Shown piece after piece: positions 13,601-22,039 of a stretch of DNA of 64,000 nt. The DNA lies in contig JACCGJ010020178.1 of the NCBI GenBank assembly GCA_013407085.1, forward strand, positions 54,383-118,382, read 5' to 3'. Origin of the DNA: Atriophallophorus winterbourni. Taxonomy: Eukaryota > Platyhelminthes > Trematoda > Plagiorchiida > Microphallidae. The notes below the pieces were generated by a model, which had not been told where the DNA came from, did no database searches, and was given only the letters and a program-made list of their open reading frames with translations. The position numbers and the translations under genes are program-made. The first letter of the stretch is position 1; each line of letters opens with the position of its first letter.

Positions 13601-14757
13601 AGTTAATTATAAGCGAATCAAATTATTCATATTACATTTCAAATGTGTCAGCATCCTTTCTAATTTGATTAGAATTATTCACGAGCTGATGCCAACTGGT
13701 TCCCTTCGCGCATTTAACTACTTATTGTCGTTTAACCGGCTTCGATGAATTGCCTATCATTTAATCTTTAATTATGATGATTTTATCTAGTCCTCTTTCC
13801 ATGCGAACCATTTTCATACATAAAAATTGGTCCTGCACTCTTCAATCAATTTCCAATTTATTTGTTGAATGTGGATGTTTCCTTAACAGTGATCGACAAT
13901 ATTCAGAAGTTAACCTACCTTTGTACTAAAATGCTCATTTGCGTGCATTTCCTTCACACACACACACACACCACGACCGGTTTCTTGCTGTTCGCATTCA
14001 TCAGGTAGGGACAGTACGATCGGGATCCGCATGTAATTGTACAGTGGAGGAATGTTTTAAGCGCATGCGGACCCTGATATTACTGTCGGTAACTGAAGAG
14101 TGCACGAAACCCGTCGTGTAGTGTGTGTGATGGAAATTCATGCAAATGAGCATGTTGGTTTATGGTTATGAGTTTAATCCTAATATACATGTGTTTGGGC
14201 ACATATGATTCAAGAGATTGGTCGTACTAGCATTACCCAACATTTGCATAGGATCGCTACTTGTCTACCCTTGTATTGTGTTCAATGTGCTCGTTTGAAT
14301 AGTACATACCACAAAACAAGGAAATTGATGACGGTGATCAAGTTGTGATCACAACCGTCTTTATACCACGGATCAAACCGGTCAAGGGTCGATTTGACAT
14401 TTCAATTCTGAAAGGAGCATTTGCGTCGCAAAACACACATTTCCATCACGTATAAGTACCAACAGCTGCGTTGCTGCCAACATATGACGTTGCTTTGAGA
14501 ATTTCAAATTTTTGTTTTATGATATAAAAAAGTTGTTGTAAAAGGTTCTAGATGGTTGAAAAACGAGTAGCTTCATTATAACTATAGGATAGTATGTATA
14601 TATGTATGTATGTATGTAGATATGTATGTATGTATGTTTGAATATTGTGTATGTGTGTATTTATGTATGACTGTATGTATGTATGTATGTATGTATGTAT
14701 GTATGTATGTATGTATGTATGTATGTATGTATGTATGTATGTATGTATGTATGTATG

Positions 14758-14788
<31 letters not shown>

Positions 14789-17700
14789 GTATGTATGTAT
14801 GGTATGTATGTATGTATGTATGTATGTATGTATGTATGTATGTATGTATGTATGTATGTATGTATGTATGTATGCATGTATGCATGTATGTATGTATGTA
14901 TGTATGTATTTATTTATGTATGTATGTTTGTATGTATGTATGTATGTATGTGTGCATATAACATCTTCATAGTTTTGGCAATGGAGGTGTTGATGTGCGA
15001 TTAGGATCACTGCGCTATGAAGTAATCACTTTGTTTTAATGTAATTTAAAGTCATTAGATTATAACTTTTATTACCTCTGTCACTTTTGAAGGCTCTCTG
15101 AAAATAATCCGACCGTCTGCTCGTGATAACTGGAACAGCCAAACGTCAGTTTCAGTAATGAGGGGATATGAGAGTAATTACACCGAATGAGTCAATTTCA
15201 AGCTTCTTTATTGCTCGACCTGAGAGTGTATACTTTTTACGGCTGCTGGCGTGCAACTCAGATAGTTTAACCGAGTACCCCCTATTGCTGTGAGCGCCAA
15301 GCGAGAGATTGTTCGTCCCAAATCAGACTGTTTTATCATTCGAAACACCGTTGGGAGTGAAACTATCAGCGCTGGTGATCAACCGAATGAGGCCAACAAC
15401 AACAGTTCTTTTATAAGAACCACATTTACATTTGCATTCAAATCTAACTTTGTTAACAACTTATTTAGTGTTTCAAGGCTGACTAAATATAATCTTCTTG
15501 TCTCCGGCTGATTAGAGCAAACCCCTAGAAACAAGTTTGGGTGTGTAAATGATAAAAAATTCGGCACAACTCTATATTTGTTTGTTGATCTGTTGTGTGG
15601 AATATATGAATGCCGAAAGGTTACTGGTTCATAAATCGGGAAACATTGAAAGCAATTTGAAGACTCCTTTTTCAAAATCGGATATAGATTGTACTGTATT
15701 AGGTAGAATCAGTTAGTACCAAAATTGAAACACATTATTTATTCTGTGATTTGCTTCTTAAACACCTGATTCTTTTCCGGATTTCTTAGTATATGTGGAA
15801 GGTATGTTGGACAAAATCTGTCGCCGACGGAATAATTTATAAGAACGTTGGTGGGACCAGAAAATTTTCCAAATTTTGGACGGCATTACCCTCGACAGTG
15901 AAAAAAATCGACGCTGGGATCGAATTGATGAATAAAACTTATCTTTTCAGCGGTAAGCATTGGAATATCGAATAAATGTCACTTAGATTGCAACTGTGAT
16001 CAGGATAAGGTGATATTACATTATAATGATGTCATTTTATCTCGGAATTGGGTGGTATTTATGATTTGCTGTCATCAAAATCTTACCCTAACTCGAATTG
16101 TTATTAATATAGGACAATCAACAACGTGGAATCCAACTCCCACATGCAAACGGAAACACATACGTTTGTTTATTTGCGTATTGTTTGTTTAATGGCAAGG
16201 CACAACCAGGAGTGCTCAAAGTTGCAATAATCTTCGACAAAAATACTTGTTCATCAATGCTGTTTATCTTTTTCCTTTTACGCAAAACCTTATTTTACTA
16301 TCGCTATTTACATTTAATTGTTTGTCGGTTCAAAAATTTTTTATCCACGTTTCAATTTATGTGGATCCTGATCCAACTGTTGCTACCTGATGACTGCAAA
16401 CAGATCGAAACCGGTTGTGGGGTCTGTGATCGAAATGCATCCAAATATGGAGTATTTGTCTCAAGTTTGTTATGTAAACGGCGGTACTTATAATATAACC
16501 AAAATTTTGTCAGGAAGACACACAAATTACTCAACTAGTGAAGTTTTCTCGCATTGACAGGTGATCGCTTTTGGATCTTACTTGGTCCATCGCAACGGTC
16601 CTTTCCATGTCCGCATCAAGGGCTGCCTCTAACCGCAATCGGGTTGCCAGTAGAAGTAAAACAAGTTGACACTATATTCCAGTGGTCAGAAAACAATGAA
16701 GTATATTTGATGTCCGGTTCTCGGTATTGGAGATTTGACGCGAAAGTAGGCCACTGTGGAAAAGTTGCCGCTACACCAGATTATCCACGTTCAATCAAGA
16801 ACGACTGGATAGGAGCACCGACGCCTGTTAAAGAAATATTCACTGGGCTCAATGGTAAGCTGGTTTCCAATGTGATCGAAATGTAAAAGCAAACTGAGAT
16901 CCAGTACTTATGCATCATATATACTCGGTAGATATTTTAGAATTATTTATCCGGTTCGTTAAATACCATTAAACTGTAATACTACAATTGTTGAAAGGCA
17001 GATAGGATGACGGCAACGACTAATTGTCCCTTTCGTGTAATTCATGAAACGTGAATGACAAATGTAGACAGGAAAATAAATTACTTCGTAAGAAAACAAT
17101 ACATTCACTATATGGAATATGTTTCCGAAACGATAAGTAGTAATGACGTGACTAATTGCTCCACAAAACCACTACTGACATTAAAGGTACTGTTACGCTG
17201 CTTTGATGAAAATTTCCAGGTTATTTTTATTAGCCTCCTTCTGTCGGTATCTACCATGGATATACATTATAAGCGTATAATGGTTCACGCTGACTGGTTT
17301 CAATAGTAATGACGGGAGGCGAAAAACTTGCAATGACACCTTGTGCGTTGGAATAAACCTTCTGTTTTCGTCCTGAAAGTGTACTTGAGCCAAAAAGCAA
17401 AGAAAATACCGAAAAGCATAAGAACTAGAACACATCCCTGCTTGATGCCTCGGTGAATTTCAAAAGTTTCTGAACTGCAACCGTTAAATTGACTGAGCCC
17501 TTCATCTCTGAGTCAAAAGAAATAACGTGTTTCATCAGTCTTGGTGTAGAAAATCACCTGTAATTATGAAAACCCATGAGCTAGTCCGAAAAAGCAACCA
17601 TTTATAGGCTTTGAATATTCTGCATTCCTGTCTGTATAGTCCTCATAATGCTATGTTCAATGAGAATTGGTTTATTTGCCGGGAGACATAACGTGATCGG

Positions 17701-18271
17701 AATCTAGCAGAAGATCTACGTTCATACCAAACCGTTTATTATAAGATGGTCTTCACTGATGATCAGGATGTTTAAAATGCCTCCATTGTACATATACCGA
17801 CATCCCGTAGATTTAAATGAGCGAATTTCTACAATAAAATATCTGAGCATAGGACATGGTAAATACTCACACTTTACAAATCACCACGCTAGAGCAAAGG
17901 GAACCCGTGATTGCCACCAGTTTCGTACAAGAAGCTGTATAAGTGAAGTACATCCAACCACATGACAGGCTGTTAGCCTATTTGTGTATTGAACCATTTT
18001 GCTACTGGTAAATTAGGGCTGGGTAAATAATCCAAAATGGGAAAACGTCTTTGGGTTCTAAGTGAAAACAATTGATAAAATATCACGAATAAATTTATTG
18101 AAAATTCAATGACAGTTATTTCCATTTACAGGTGAAACGCTATTCATAAAAGGAAAAAAGTACTTTGAATTCAGCAACATTGATAAGCGTATCACCTCCC
18201 GCTCTCACAAACCGACTCGAATGCCTGCCTGGGGTTGTCCTGAAATCGATGCCACAACACTGCAACCATGA
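892..18271 (+). CDS. Matrix metalloproteinase, copy A (11 exons, damaged first exon)
   Basis: This is a secreted zinc endopeptidase of the MMP family (M10A), expected to cut extracellular matrix or host proteins. The exons give, in order, a hydrophobic leader, a pro-domain with cysteine switch RRCGNPDV, and a catalytic domain. The catalytic domain has the structural-zinc ligands (GDHNDG, AHAFHP, DVHFDDDE), the catalytic motif HEIGHSLGLFH and the Met-turn IMYQYY. A Thr/Pro-rich hinge follows, then four hemopexin blades with the closing Cys pair (SCDV and WGCPEID). No C-terminal membrane segment is seen. All proposed junctions are GT-AG and join in phase. Using ATG 987 gives about 581 residues with exon 7, or 556 without. 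Exon 1 carries a 59-bp duplication that breaks the normal signal-peptide frame, so secretion may be lost. The introns hold many LINE fragments. The family call is firm; activity of this copy is uncertain. Confidence 0.85.
962..1079 (+). repeat. 59-bp tandem duplication in MMP A exon 1
   Basis: Bases 962-1020 are repeated exactly at 1021-1079. Copy B has one unit. Because 59 is not a multiple of three, the duplication changes the reading frame of the leader. Confidence 0.95.
1101..1837. other. Intron 1 start with (TA)n tract
   Basis: The part up to about 1660 matches 43735-44307 in reverse and, in part, 58925-59138. A (TA)n tract lies at about 1607-1645. Bases 1660-1837 are T-rich and have no recognised content. 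Confidence 0.6.
1838..2260 (-). mobile_element. Short internally deleted RTE-like element (5' leader joined to 3' end)
   Basis: Reading minus, 2230-2100 resembles the 5' leader of the full RTE element (compare 63785-63880: a hairpin around AGCAACCC, then TCCTCC and GGGACCGTCC). At about 2100 this jumps into C-terminal RTE coding sequence (WLGHVCRMDPSSHTKVAIHW, ending in PPGTEGAE and a stop). A short (GAGT)n tail follows at about 1840-1862. It looks like a non-autonomous derivative lacking all of the endonuclease and RT. Confidence 0.6.
2264..3680 (-). mobile_element. RTE-like LINE remnant with RT core missing
   Basis: Minus-strand order is endonuclease (3680-3060: LEYERHLG-type region, QITESDC and SDHALVCATV in shifted frames), the linker (3060-2880, shortened), then directly the LINE C-terminus. 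The C-terminus (2788-2264) reads EQFTYLGSCIT, SVLLYGCESWAVRAEELRRL and LRWLGHVLRMKPERLP. The RT palm with its YADD box is absent. The same element with the same gap lies at 29501-31050. It sits in MMP intron 1, and a shorter piece of it sits in intron 1 of copy B. Stops and frameshifts show that it is dead. Confidence 0.8.
3890..4480 (-). mobile_element. CR1-like LINE 3'-end fragment
   Basis: The minus strand reads LHTPNHPMNNLFTR, then FYLVRVYFTWKSPP and IFKSNLDNFI. This is the C-terminal pattern of the CR1-like element at 51061-54063 (HTPNHPLQDLFT, FYSVHVCFTWNSLP, FKTKLDEFLL). The whole piece is absent at the matching point of copies B and C, so it is an insertion specific to copy A. It is 5'-truncated. 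Confidence 0.7.
4550..4842 (+). CDS. MMP A exon 2, pro-domain with cysteine switch
   Basis: The acceptor is TTATTAG and the donor is GTAGTT after phase 2. The exon codes KLLEKFDFYKPEDN, then MEYGLPVTGEIN, the switch RRCGNPDV whose Cys blocks the active zinc in the zymogen, and a basic stretch FLRRQPR before KWNKSTLLWR. Compared with B and C it lacks six codons (18 bp) near the start, without a frameshift. Confidence 0.88.
4843..5542. other. MMP A intron 2
   Basis: This stretch matches 31675-32366 and 41913-42604. Open frames just before exon 3 lie in the intron: only the acceptor at 5541-5542 restores the standard MMP junction (LLWR joined to FQNHSRTISW). Nothing else is recognised. Confidence 0.6.
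5543..5730 (+). CDS. MMP A exon 3, start of catalytic domain
   Basis: Codes FQNHSRTISWDDSKKAIEKA, then KWSDVAELNFIEEP and ADIIFSFEVGDHNDGFPLDG. This is the usual MMP order, including the first structural-zinc ligands (His and Asp of GDHNDG). The donor is GTATGA, phase 1. The length of 188 bp is the same in copies A, B and C. Confidence 0.88.
5731..7623. other. MMP A intron 3
   Basis: Homologous in reverse to 39833-41724. It holds a TA-rich tract near 7027-7045 and an open frame at 7153-7419 that is listed separately. The rest shows no recognised features. Confidence 0.5.
7153..7419 (+). other. Intronic ORF of unknown nature
   Basis: An ATG-initiated frame of 88 codons includes SSKYSNRTLVLRNNLNDGSL and YIHLPLSAGLNLVGDNLENQ. 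I do not recognise it. The reverse copy at 40035-40310 keeps most of the frame, with largely conservative changes but an early stop. It may be an old repeat ORF or chance. Confidence 0.3.
7624..7734 (+). CDS. MMP A exon 4, structural zinc and calcium region
   Basis: Codes GGEYAHAFHP, then LYGDVHFDDDEDWAINGSPG. The two His residues of AHAF and DVHF complete the structural-zinc site, and the following Asp run is the usual calcium loop. The exon is phase 1 at both ends and 111 bp long, as in copy B. Confidence 0.9.
7806..7892 (+). mobile_element. Possible pogo/Tigger-like transposon end
   Basis: After ATATA comes CAGTCAAATCTCACTGC, then a nested partial palindrome ending CAGTAACGAGATTTTAC. The CAGT start at a TA, and the nested inverted repeat rich in 'CTAGTAGCGAGG'-type sequence, recall terminal repeats of pogo-like Tc1/mariner elements. 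Only one end is seen and there is no transposase. Copy B shares it at 39568-39655. Confidence 0.4.
7893..9114. other. MMP A intron 4
   Basis: Homologous in reverse to 38282-39567. No coding region or further repeat is recognised. Confidence 0.5.
9115..9276 (+). CDS. MMP A exon 5, active site
   Basis: Codes DSIGLYMVALHEIGHSLGLF, continuing HSDYIDAIMYQYY, then LGDDDIYKIQSLYG. The HExxHxxGxxH motif supplies three zinc ligands and the catalytic Glu, and IMYQYY is the Met-turn. The C-terminal DDDIYKIQSLYG is the usual end of an MMP catalytic domain. Acceptor TTTCAG, donor GTAAGA, phase 1 at both ends. Confidence 0.93.
9480..10130 (-). mobile_element. CR1-like LINE RT fragment in intron 5
   Basis: The minus strand carries RT pieces in broken frames (IIKPIY, HLENHN, FRKSRSCLTNLLQT, GVPQ.S.LGP and a FADDAKL-like box). 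The reverse copy at 37270-37920 lies at the same position of copy B, so the insertion predates the duplication. Several stops make it inactive. Confidence 0.7.
10209..10295 (+). CDS. MMP A exon 6, hinge
   Basis: Codes GPRTTLKRATTTMEYAVTYP, then TEPTTRSPR. A Thr/Pro-rich linker between catalytic and hemopexin domains is typical of MMPs and probably O-glycosylated. Acceptor TTTTAG and donor GTAAGT are both good. The donor is mutated in copy B. Confidence 0.8.
10296..11686. other. MMP A intron 6
   Basis: Up to about 11362 it matches copy B (34440-34841 and 36425-37093, reversed). At 10973-10978 it is the empty site for the RTE insertion found in B. No coding region is recognised. Confidence 0.5.
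11687..11761 (+). CDS. MMP A exon 7, putative Thr-rich hinge extension
   Basis: Codes LSWFKTFISTNP, a run of seven Thr, then IRPKITG. It is phase 1 at both ends and 75 bp long, so it can be included or skipped without a frameshift. The donor GTGGGA is plausible; the acceptor (TTAAAAG) is weak. Copy B lacks the region. The exon is possible rather than proven. Confidence 0.45.
11762..13181. other. MMP A intron 7 with foldback-family arm
   Basis: Mostly unrecognised. About 12145-12265 resembles one arm of the palindromic repeat at 13931-14153 (TGCTCACATCCCCGCAT, later AACAGTAAGATTAG). Sequence from 11363 to about 13118 is missing from copy B. Confidence 0.4.
13182..13300 (+). CDS. MMP A exon 8, end of hinge and first hemopexin strand
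   Basis: Codes ESSVTTPTSPRAKKPKDSCD, continuing VPIDAIVKRRDSEYFVFHKQ. CDVPIDAI followed by a charged YFVF strand is the start of hemopexin blade 1, and its Cys pairs with the last Cys of blade 4. Acceptor ATTACAG, donor GTATGC. Confidence 0.85.
13301..13930. other. MMP A intron 8, first part
   Basis: Matches 33604-34269 in reverse. No coding region is recognised. Confidence 0.5.
13931..14153. repeat. Palindromic foldback (MITE-like) repeat, full copy
   Basis: The element starts ATGCTCATTTGCGTGCATTT and ends with its imperfect inverse, AAATTCATGCAAATGAGCAT. The arms are about 100 bp and also hold (CA)n, GACCGGTTTC and CAGGTAGGGACAGTA boxes in mirrored order. It has no ORF. A second full copy is at 33383-33603, and single arms occur elsewhere in the window. 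It would fold into a long hairpin. Confidence 0.75.
14585..14956. repeat. (TATG)n microsatellite, about 370 bp
   Basis: A nearly uninterrupted TATG tetranucleotide array with a few variant units near both ends. The Tyr-Ile-His-Thr and Tyr-Val-Cys-Met frames through it are not genes. A shorter array lies at the corresponding point of copy B's 3' half (24606-24720). Confidence 0.95.
14957..15789. other. MMP A intron 8, last part
   Basis: Matches 24721-25148 in part; the stretch at about 15080-15500 is longer in A. No coding region is recognised. Confidence 0.45.
15790..15952 (+). CDS. MMP A exon 9, hemopexin blades 1-2
   Basis: Codes YMWKVCWTKSVADG, then KFWTALPSTVKKIDAGIELM and KTYLFSG. The pattern 'ALP..V..IDA', followed by a strand ending YLFSG, is characteristic of hemopexin repeats. 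Acceptor TTCTTAG, donor GTAAGC; phase 0 to 1. Confidence 0.87.
16361..16455. repeat. Single arm of foldback repeat
   Basis: GTGGATCCTGATCCAACTG, then TACCTGATGACTGCAAAC, GAAACCGGT and GGGGTCTGTGATCGAAATGC match one arm of the 13931-14153 element. Copy B has it at 25737-25830. Confidence 0.6.
16561..16854 (+). CDS. MMP A exon 10, hemopexin blades 2-3
   Basis: Codes GDRFWILLG, then GLPVEVKQVDTIFQWSENNE, VYLMSGSRYWRFDAKVG and a strand ending VKEIFTGLNG. YLMSGSRYWRFD is a textbook hemopexin strand. Acceptor TTGACAG, donor GTAAGC; 294 bp as in copy B. A Cys (FPCPHQG) recurs in B. Confidence 0.9.
16855..18131. other. MMP A intron 10
   Basis: Homologous to 26232-28127 but without the two LINE insertions that B carries there. 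No coding region is recognised. Confidence 0.5.
18132..18271 (+). CDS. MMP A exon 11, last hemopexin blade and stop
   Basis: Codes GETLFIKGKKYFEFSN, then WGCPEIDATTLQP and TGA at 18269-18271. The Cys close to the C-terminus pairs with the one in exon 8. There is no transmembrane segment or GPI signal, so the enzyme is of the secreted type. Confidence 0.9.
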
Positions 18272-19570
18272 ATGTTTGCTGCCATAAATACAATGTGCTT
18301 ATTTTATTAAACGCTTTGAACGAAATAACATCCTCACTAAACGCTAAACAAATGCTTCTCCTTTCTAAACGTGTAATACATCCAAGAAAATTTGATGCTT
18401 TTGTTTTTAATGACCAATCTTTGAGGATTCCATGTGTTATCGAAAACACTGCAACCAAAAGTGTTGGTGATAGTTTACTTGCTTAAACTGCTAGTAGTTA
18501 AATGATATTTACTGCATGTCGGATTTACCTTTTCGGATTCTCATAGGACCGATCAAGATTTGGCTCGGAGACATCTAAAAACACAATAAGCGGGTTGTTT
18601 ATAATGTTTGATTTATAAGCGAGTAAGTTGGAAACGCAATGATGAGTGCTGAGCCTCTAGAAACAAAGCTTTCCATCTGAATAACATTCACGTTTTAGCG
18701 GAGGACAAAAGACTGAGTACTATAGCACCTGACATGAACAATCCCTACAAACGTCTCAGTGGAGTGCGCACACGTGTCAAACTTTATCAGGAACCAAGGC
18801 AACATTAAAAATACTTTTAATGAATGTGTCAAAGATAGCTAATGAATAAGTGCATGCAGCCTTTCTCGTGTGAAGGGAAGTTTAGCAGCGTGCATGAGGA
18901 CAGCACATTACAGTATCAATTGATCGGAAAAAATAGATAGTGTTCCAGTGTCATAAGTATATTGGAAAAGGAATCAACCCACCGGTTTTTATAACATCAT
19001 TATATTAATGTGTTGGTCGCCTTACAAAATGTTTCCACCCGTACGCACTAGTTAGATTAAACGGATAAGATGTGCATTCTCTGGAAAATCTTCCGACTAA
19101 TGACTAAGTGTTTCGTTACACATCAAAACTGAAGGTAAAATTGGACAAGTTAATGTATTGCGTTGAGCACAGATCGATTCAATGTAAGCAATAGATTGGA
19201 ACATAGAAAAGAAAGTTTATAATGGATCCGTTAGAGTGATTTGTTGGTAACGTTTCGTTTTTACCAGTGAAGCTTCGTCAGACCAATGGTGTCAGTACGA
19301 AACACGTATTAGGTTTAACCCTTTGTCTACGGTAATTGGATATACGTTTTCTATATGATATGTTTTGTGCTATTCTGCTTAGTTATGGCATAAATAAAAC
19401 ACATGATTAATTTTTATGTTTTAAGTATATGTTTTCCATGATATTTTGAGGTAATAACTGGAGTTACAGTCAGTATTTAAGAACGCAATTTCACCTATAT
19501 CTTCATGGCACAATGAAATTCGTTTATATAATATTAATAATATTTTGAAAAAACTTTTAAGTAGATGCGA
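18272..19570. other. MMP A 3' flank
   Basis: Homology to copy B's flank (28268-29190) runs to about 19199. No coding region is seen. I could not choose a single poly(A) signal with confidence. Confidence 0.5.
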
Positions 19571-19571
19571 T

Positions 19572-19665
19572 ATATGCATCAATTCTGAAATAGTGCAGCA
19601 CCACCTACGCAGGTTGAATAGCGACATGTTCCCGGGAGCTGAAGAAATCACTCTTTTGCTAGTTC
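19572..19665 (+). mobile_element. Short LINE RT N-terminal fragment
   Basis: Reads NSEIVQHHLRRLNSDMFPGAEEIT, with a short leader. It matches the start of the fragment at 21487 and resembles the SSKSPGADGIT region before the RT core. It is about 90 bp and truncated on both sides. Confidence 0.55.
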
Positions 19666-19979
19666 CGGATTATTACGACGAATTTGACGTTCTTCCCACG
19701 GAACGTCCGGGAATATTCGCACAGTCGATTTGTTTACAACTAAAAGGGATGAGGCGAGCAACATATTTTCTACATCTTGGATGGACATGAGCACTACACG
19801 CAGTAACCTGGGTGTGTTCGCACGAGGTGAGTTCGGGGGTCTGAACAATCGCGTCAGCGACGCAGGTGAGGCAGTGATGTCTAAGCTTCTGCAGAGGTCA
19901 TTCCATTGTTTCCTATCATCTGCTTCGCGTTACTTTAGCGATGGCGAAGTTGATTCAGTGAGATTACTAAAAATTACTG

Positions 19980-20567
19980 TTAGATCTTCAATGTTTGTCT
20001 TTTGGGGGGTTTAGTGTTCAAACTCTTCGGTCTAAGCTTATGCACATCCTTCGACAATTCAGCACTTTCATTCACTTGACTACAGGTCTGATTCGCAGAC
20101 TCATCGGTCGTACCGAGCTGTTGGAAAGGACCTTGGTCGATTTCTGGAGAAATCAGCGCTTCCGTAGTAGTTAGCGCTTCCATGTAGCTCTTGCGGTTAA
20201 TGTTAGGGACTGCGTTTAGAACTGGTTTCAGCGCTTTCTGACACGCAAATGTTTGGAAAGTCTCTAACGTGTTTTCGAGCCGTTTAAGGTTCGCCTCTAC
20301 AGCGAACATGCGTCTTTCCATAATTGAATCAGTGTTTTCGGATCTTGATAAATTACTAGTTACTTTCAATCTGCGTGGATTACATAGATAACAGATGCCT
20401 GGTAATTTTTCATTAATAATTAGAGTCACAGATTCAGGTGATAAATACTTTTCACAGTTCGCATGAATAGCAATTGAACACAAGTAACATTTATCTTGAC
20501 GCGATCTGGGACTTACCAGCTTTTGACAAAGTTTGCACTTTTCTACAAGCCTCGTCGTCAGGTTCAT
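19980..20567 (-). mobile_element. LINE ORF1-like zinc-finger protein fragment
   Basis: A 195-codon open frame with an N-terminal Cys/His cluster: CKLCQKLV, DKCYLC, HANCEKYL and ICYLCNP. The CxxC..CxxC..HxxC..CxxC order recalls the PHD-like finger in ORF1 of CR1-type LINEs. The middle is predicted helical and the tail polar. A similar stretch in the other orientation at about 49970-50290 precedes a CR1-like ORF2, which supports LINE ORF1. No partner ORF2 is adjacent on this strand; a host zinc-finger protein is a less likely alternative. Confidence 0.5.
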
Positions 20568-21486
20568 TTAAGGTCACGTCGGGTCCGTTTAAGATCACGT
20601 CGTCAGTCATCGTTACAATATCGCGAGATCGAGTCGATAAACTGAGCGAAGCGTTCGATTATCGATCGGTTTCTCTCGGTGGAGTGCAAAAACGAGTGGA
20701 TGTGATGCAGTGCAATCCAACGCACAGTAAAATGGCGTATACGTTCACGTAAAGGCTGTTCTGTGAGATTTGATCCGACAGTGTTGAAATAACTGTCAGT
20801 AAATACCAAATAGCGAGATCTTCCTGATGTTATCCGAGTTGTTGCGTTATTCTGGATTGGAAGCAATGTTGCACGCGTATGCAATGTTGGGTAGAAACTG
20901 GAAGTTTTGATTTTCAAAAAAGCACGTTTCTCCGACTTCCAAATGACGAAGTTGAGACGAGTTCAATGATATAAGAACCGCCTATATCCGTCAAGAAAGC
21001 GAGCAATAAGATCCAAACGTATGAGCGCACAAATTTGTACGTCCACACTGTAGCCTGTAGCCTGTTTTTTTGTGTGATGGTGTGATATCTGGGGAAATCG
21101 GAGCCAACAATATTTCTACTTCTTGGCAACATTTCCGCGTGTTACGCAACAAAGTGACTGCACAAATTCGATAGGATAAGGAAGCGCACCAATTGATTCT
21201 CCAGTCAAAAATGGAACGCGATCCTAAGTTAATAAACAAAATCATGAACGCGAAAGCAAAAGTCAAACTATGTATTTTTCCCATCCAGAATGGTGAATAA
21301 CTCACTGAAACAACGTTGAAAACCGCAAATGCTATAGCAATTTACTACTAGTGCCATAGGTTTTAGTGGAAGGTTCTGAGTATTCAATTGAAACAGGAAT
21401 CGGAACATTGTGCAATATTTCGGTAAATCCAATAATTTTAGCAAGTCATTTGCTGAAATAAAAAAATGTAAGAAAATCACCAGGAG
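20568..21486. other. Duplicated non-coding stretch
   Basis: About 20838-21060 matches 48134-48330, with shared boxes such as TTGTTGCGTTATTCTGG and GTTGAGACGAGTTCAATG. No coding region is recognised. The part before 20838 may be a LINE 5' leader. Confidence 0.45.
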
Positions 21487-21950
21487 CGAATGGCAATTCT
21501 GAAATAGTGCAGCACCACCTACGCAGGTTGAATAGCAGCAAGTTCCCGGAAGCTGAAGGAATCACTCTCGAAATCATAAAGTTATGCGGCGATCTATCGT
21601 GCAAAACACTTTGTGGTTTATTTAATTGCTCTTTGAGGAAGGGTGTTGTAGCGACTGACTTGAAGAGAGGAATAATAACACCCATCTACAAAGAAGGAAC
21701 TCATTCTGACCCAGCAAATTACCGCCAGTCATCTCAAACTTTATGCAGCGAATTGTGTGCGAAACAATTGTGTCATCTCGAAACCCAAAACTTGTTGTCC
21801 AGTGAGCAACATGGATTTCTGAAGTCTCGTACTTGCTTGGCTAACCTAATGGAGACATTGGACGACTGGACGCAGGCAGTGGAAGATGGTGGTTGCGTGC
21901 ATGCGTGATAGTTGGACATATCATAGTAGTTTGATCGCGTCGATCATTCT
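21487..21950 (+). mobile_element. CR1-like LINE RT fragment
   Basis: An open frame at 21507-21908 reads SSKFPEAEGITLEIIKLCGD, then LKRGIITPIYKEGTHSDPAN, LLSSEQHGFLKSRTCLANLM and TLDDWTQAVEDGG. This is the finger region of a jockey/CR1-type RT before motif A. A deletion after ANYRQSSQT removes the LLPV box. Nothing remains of the palm. Confidence 0.8.
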
Positions 21951-22039
21951 ATACTCTTGAGCAAGCTGCACGATGCTTTTATTAATGGGTCTCTTCTTAC
22001 CTGGATAAGTATGTAAGTATGTTTGTATATATGTAAGTA

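Noticed and set aside
14548..15010. Overlapping long ORFs rich in Tyr-Ile-His-Thr or Tyr-Val-Cys-Met on both strands
   Set aside because: They are translations of the (TATG)n microsatellite, which has no stop in several frames.
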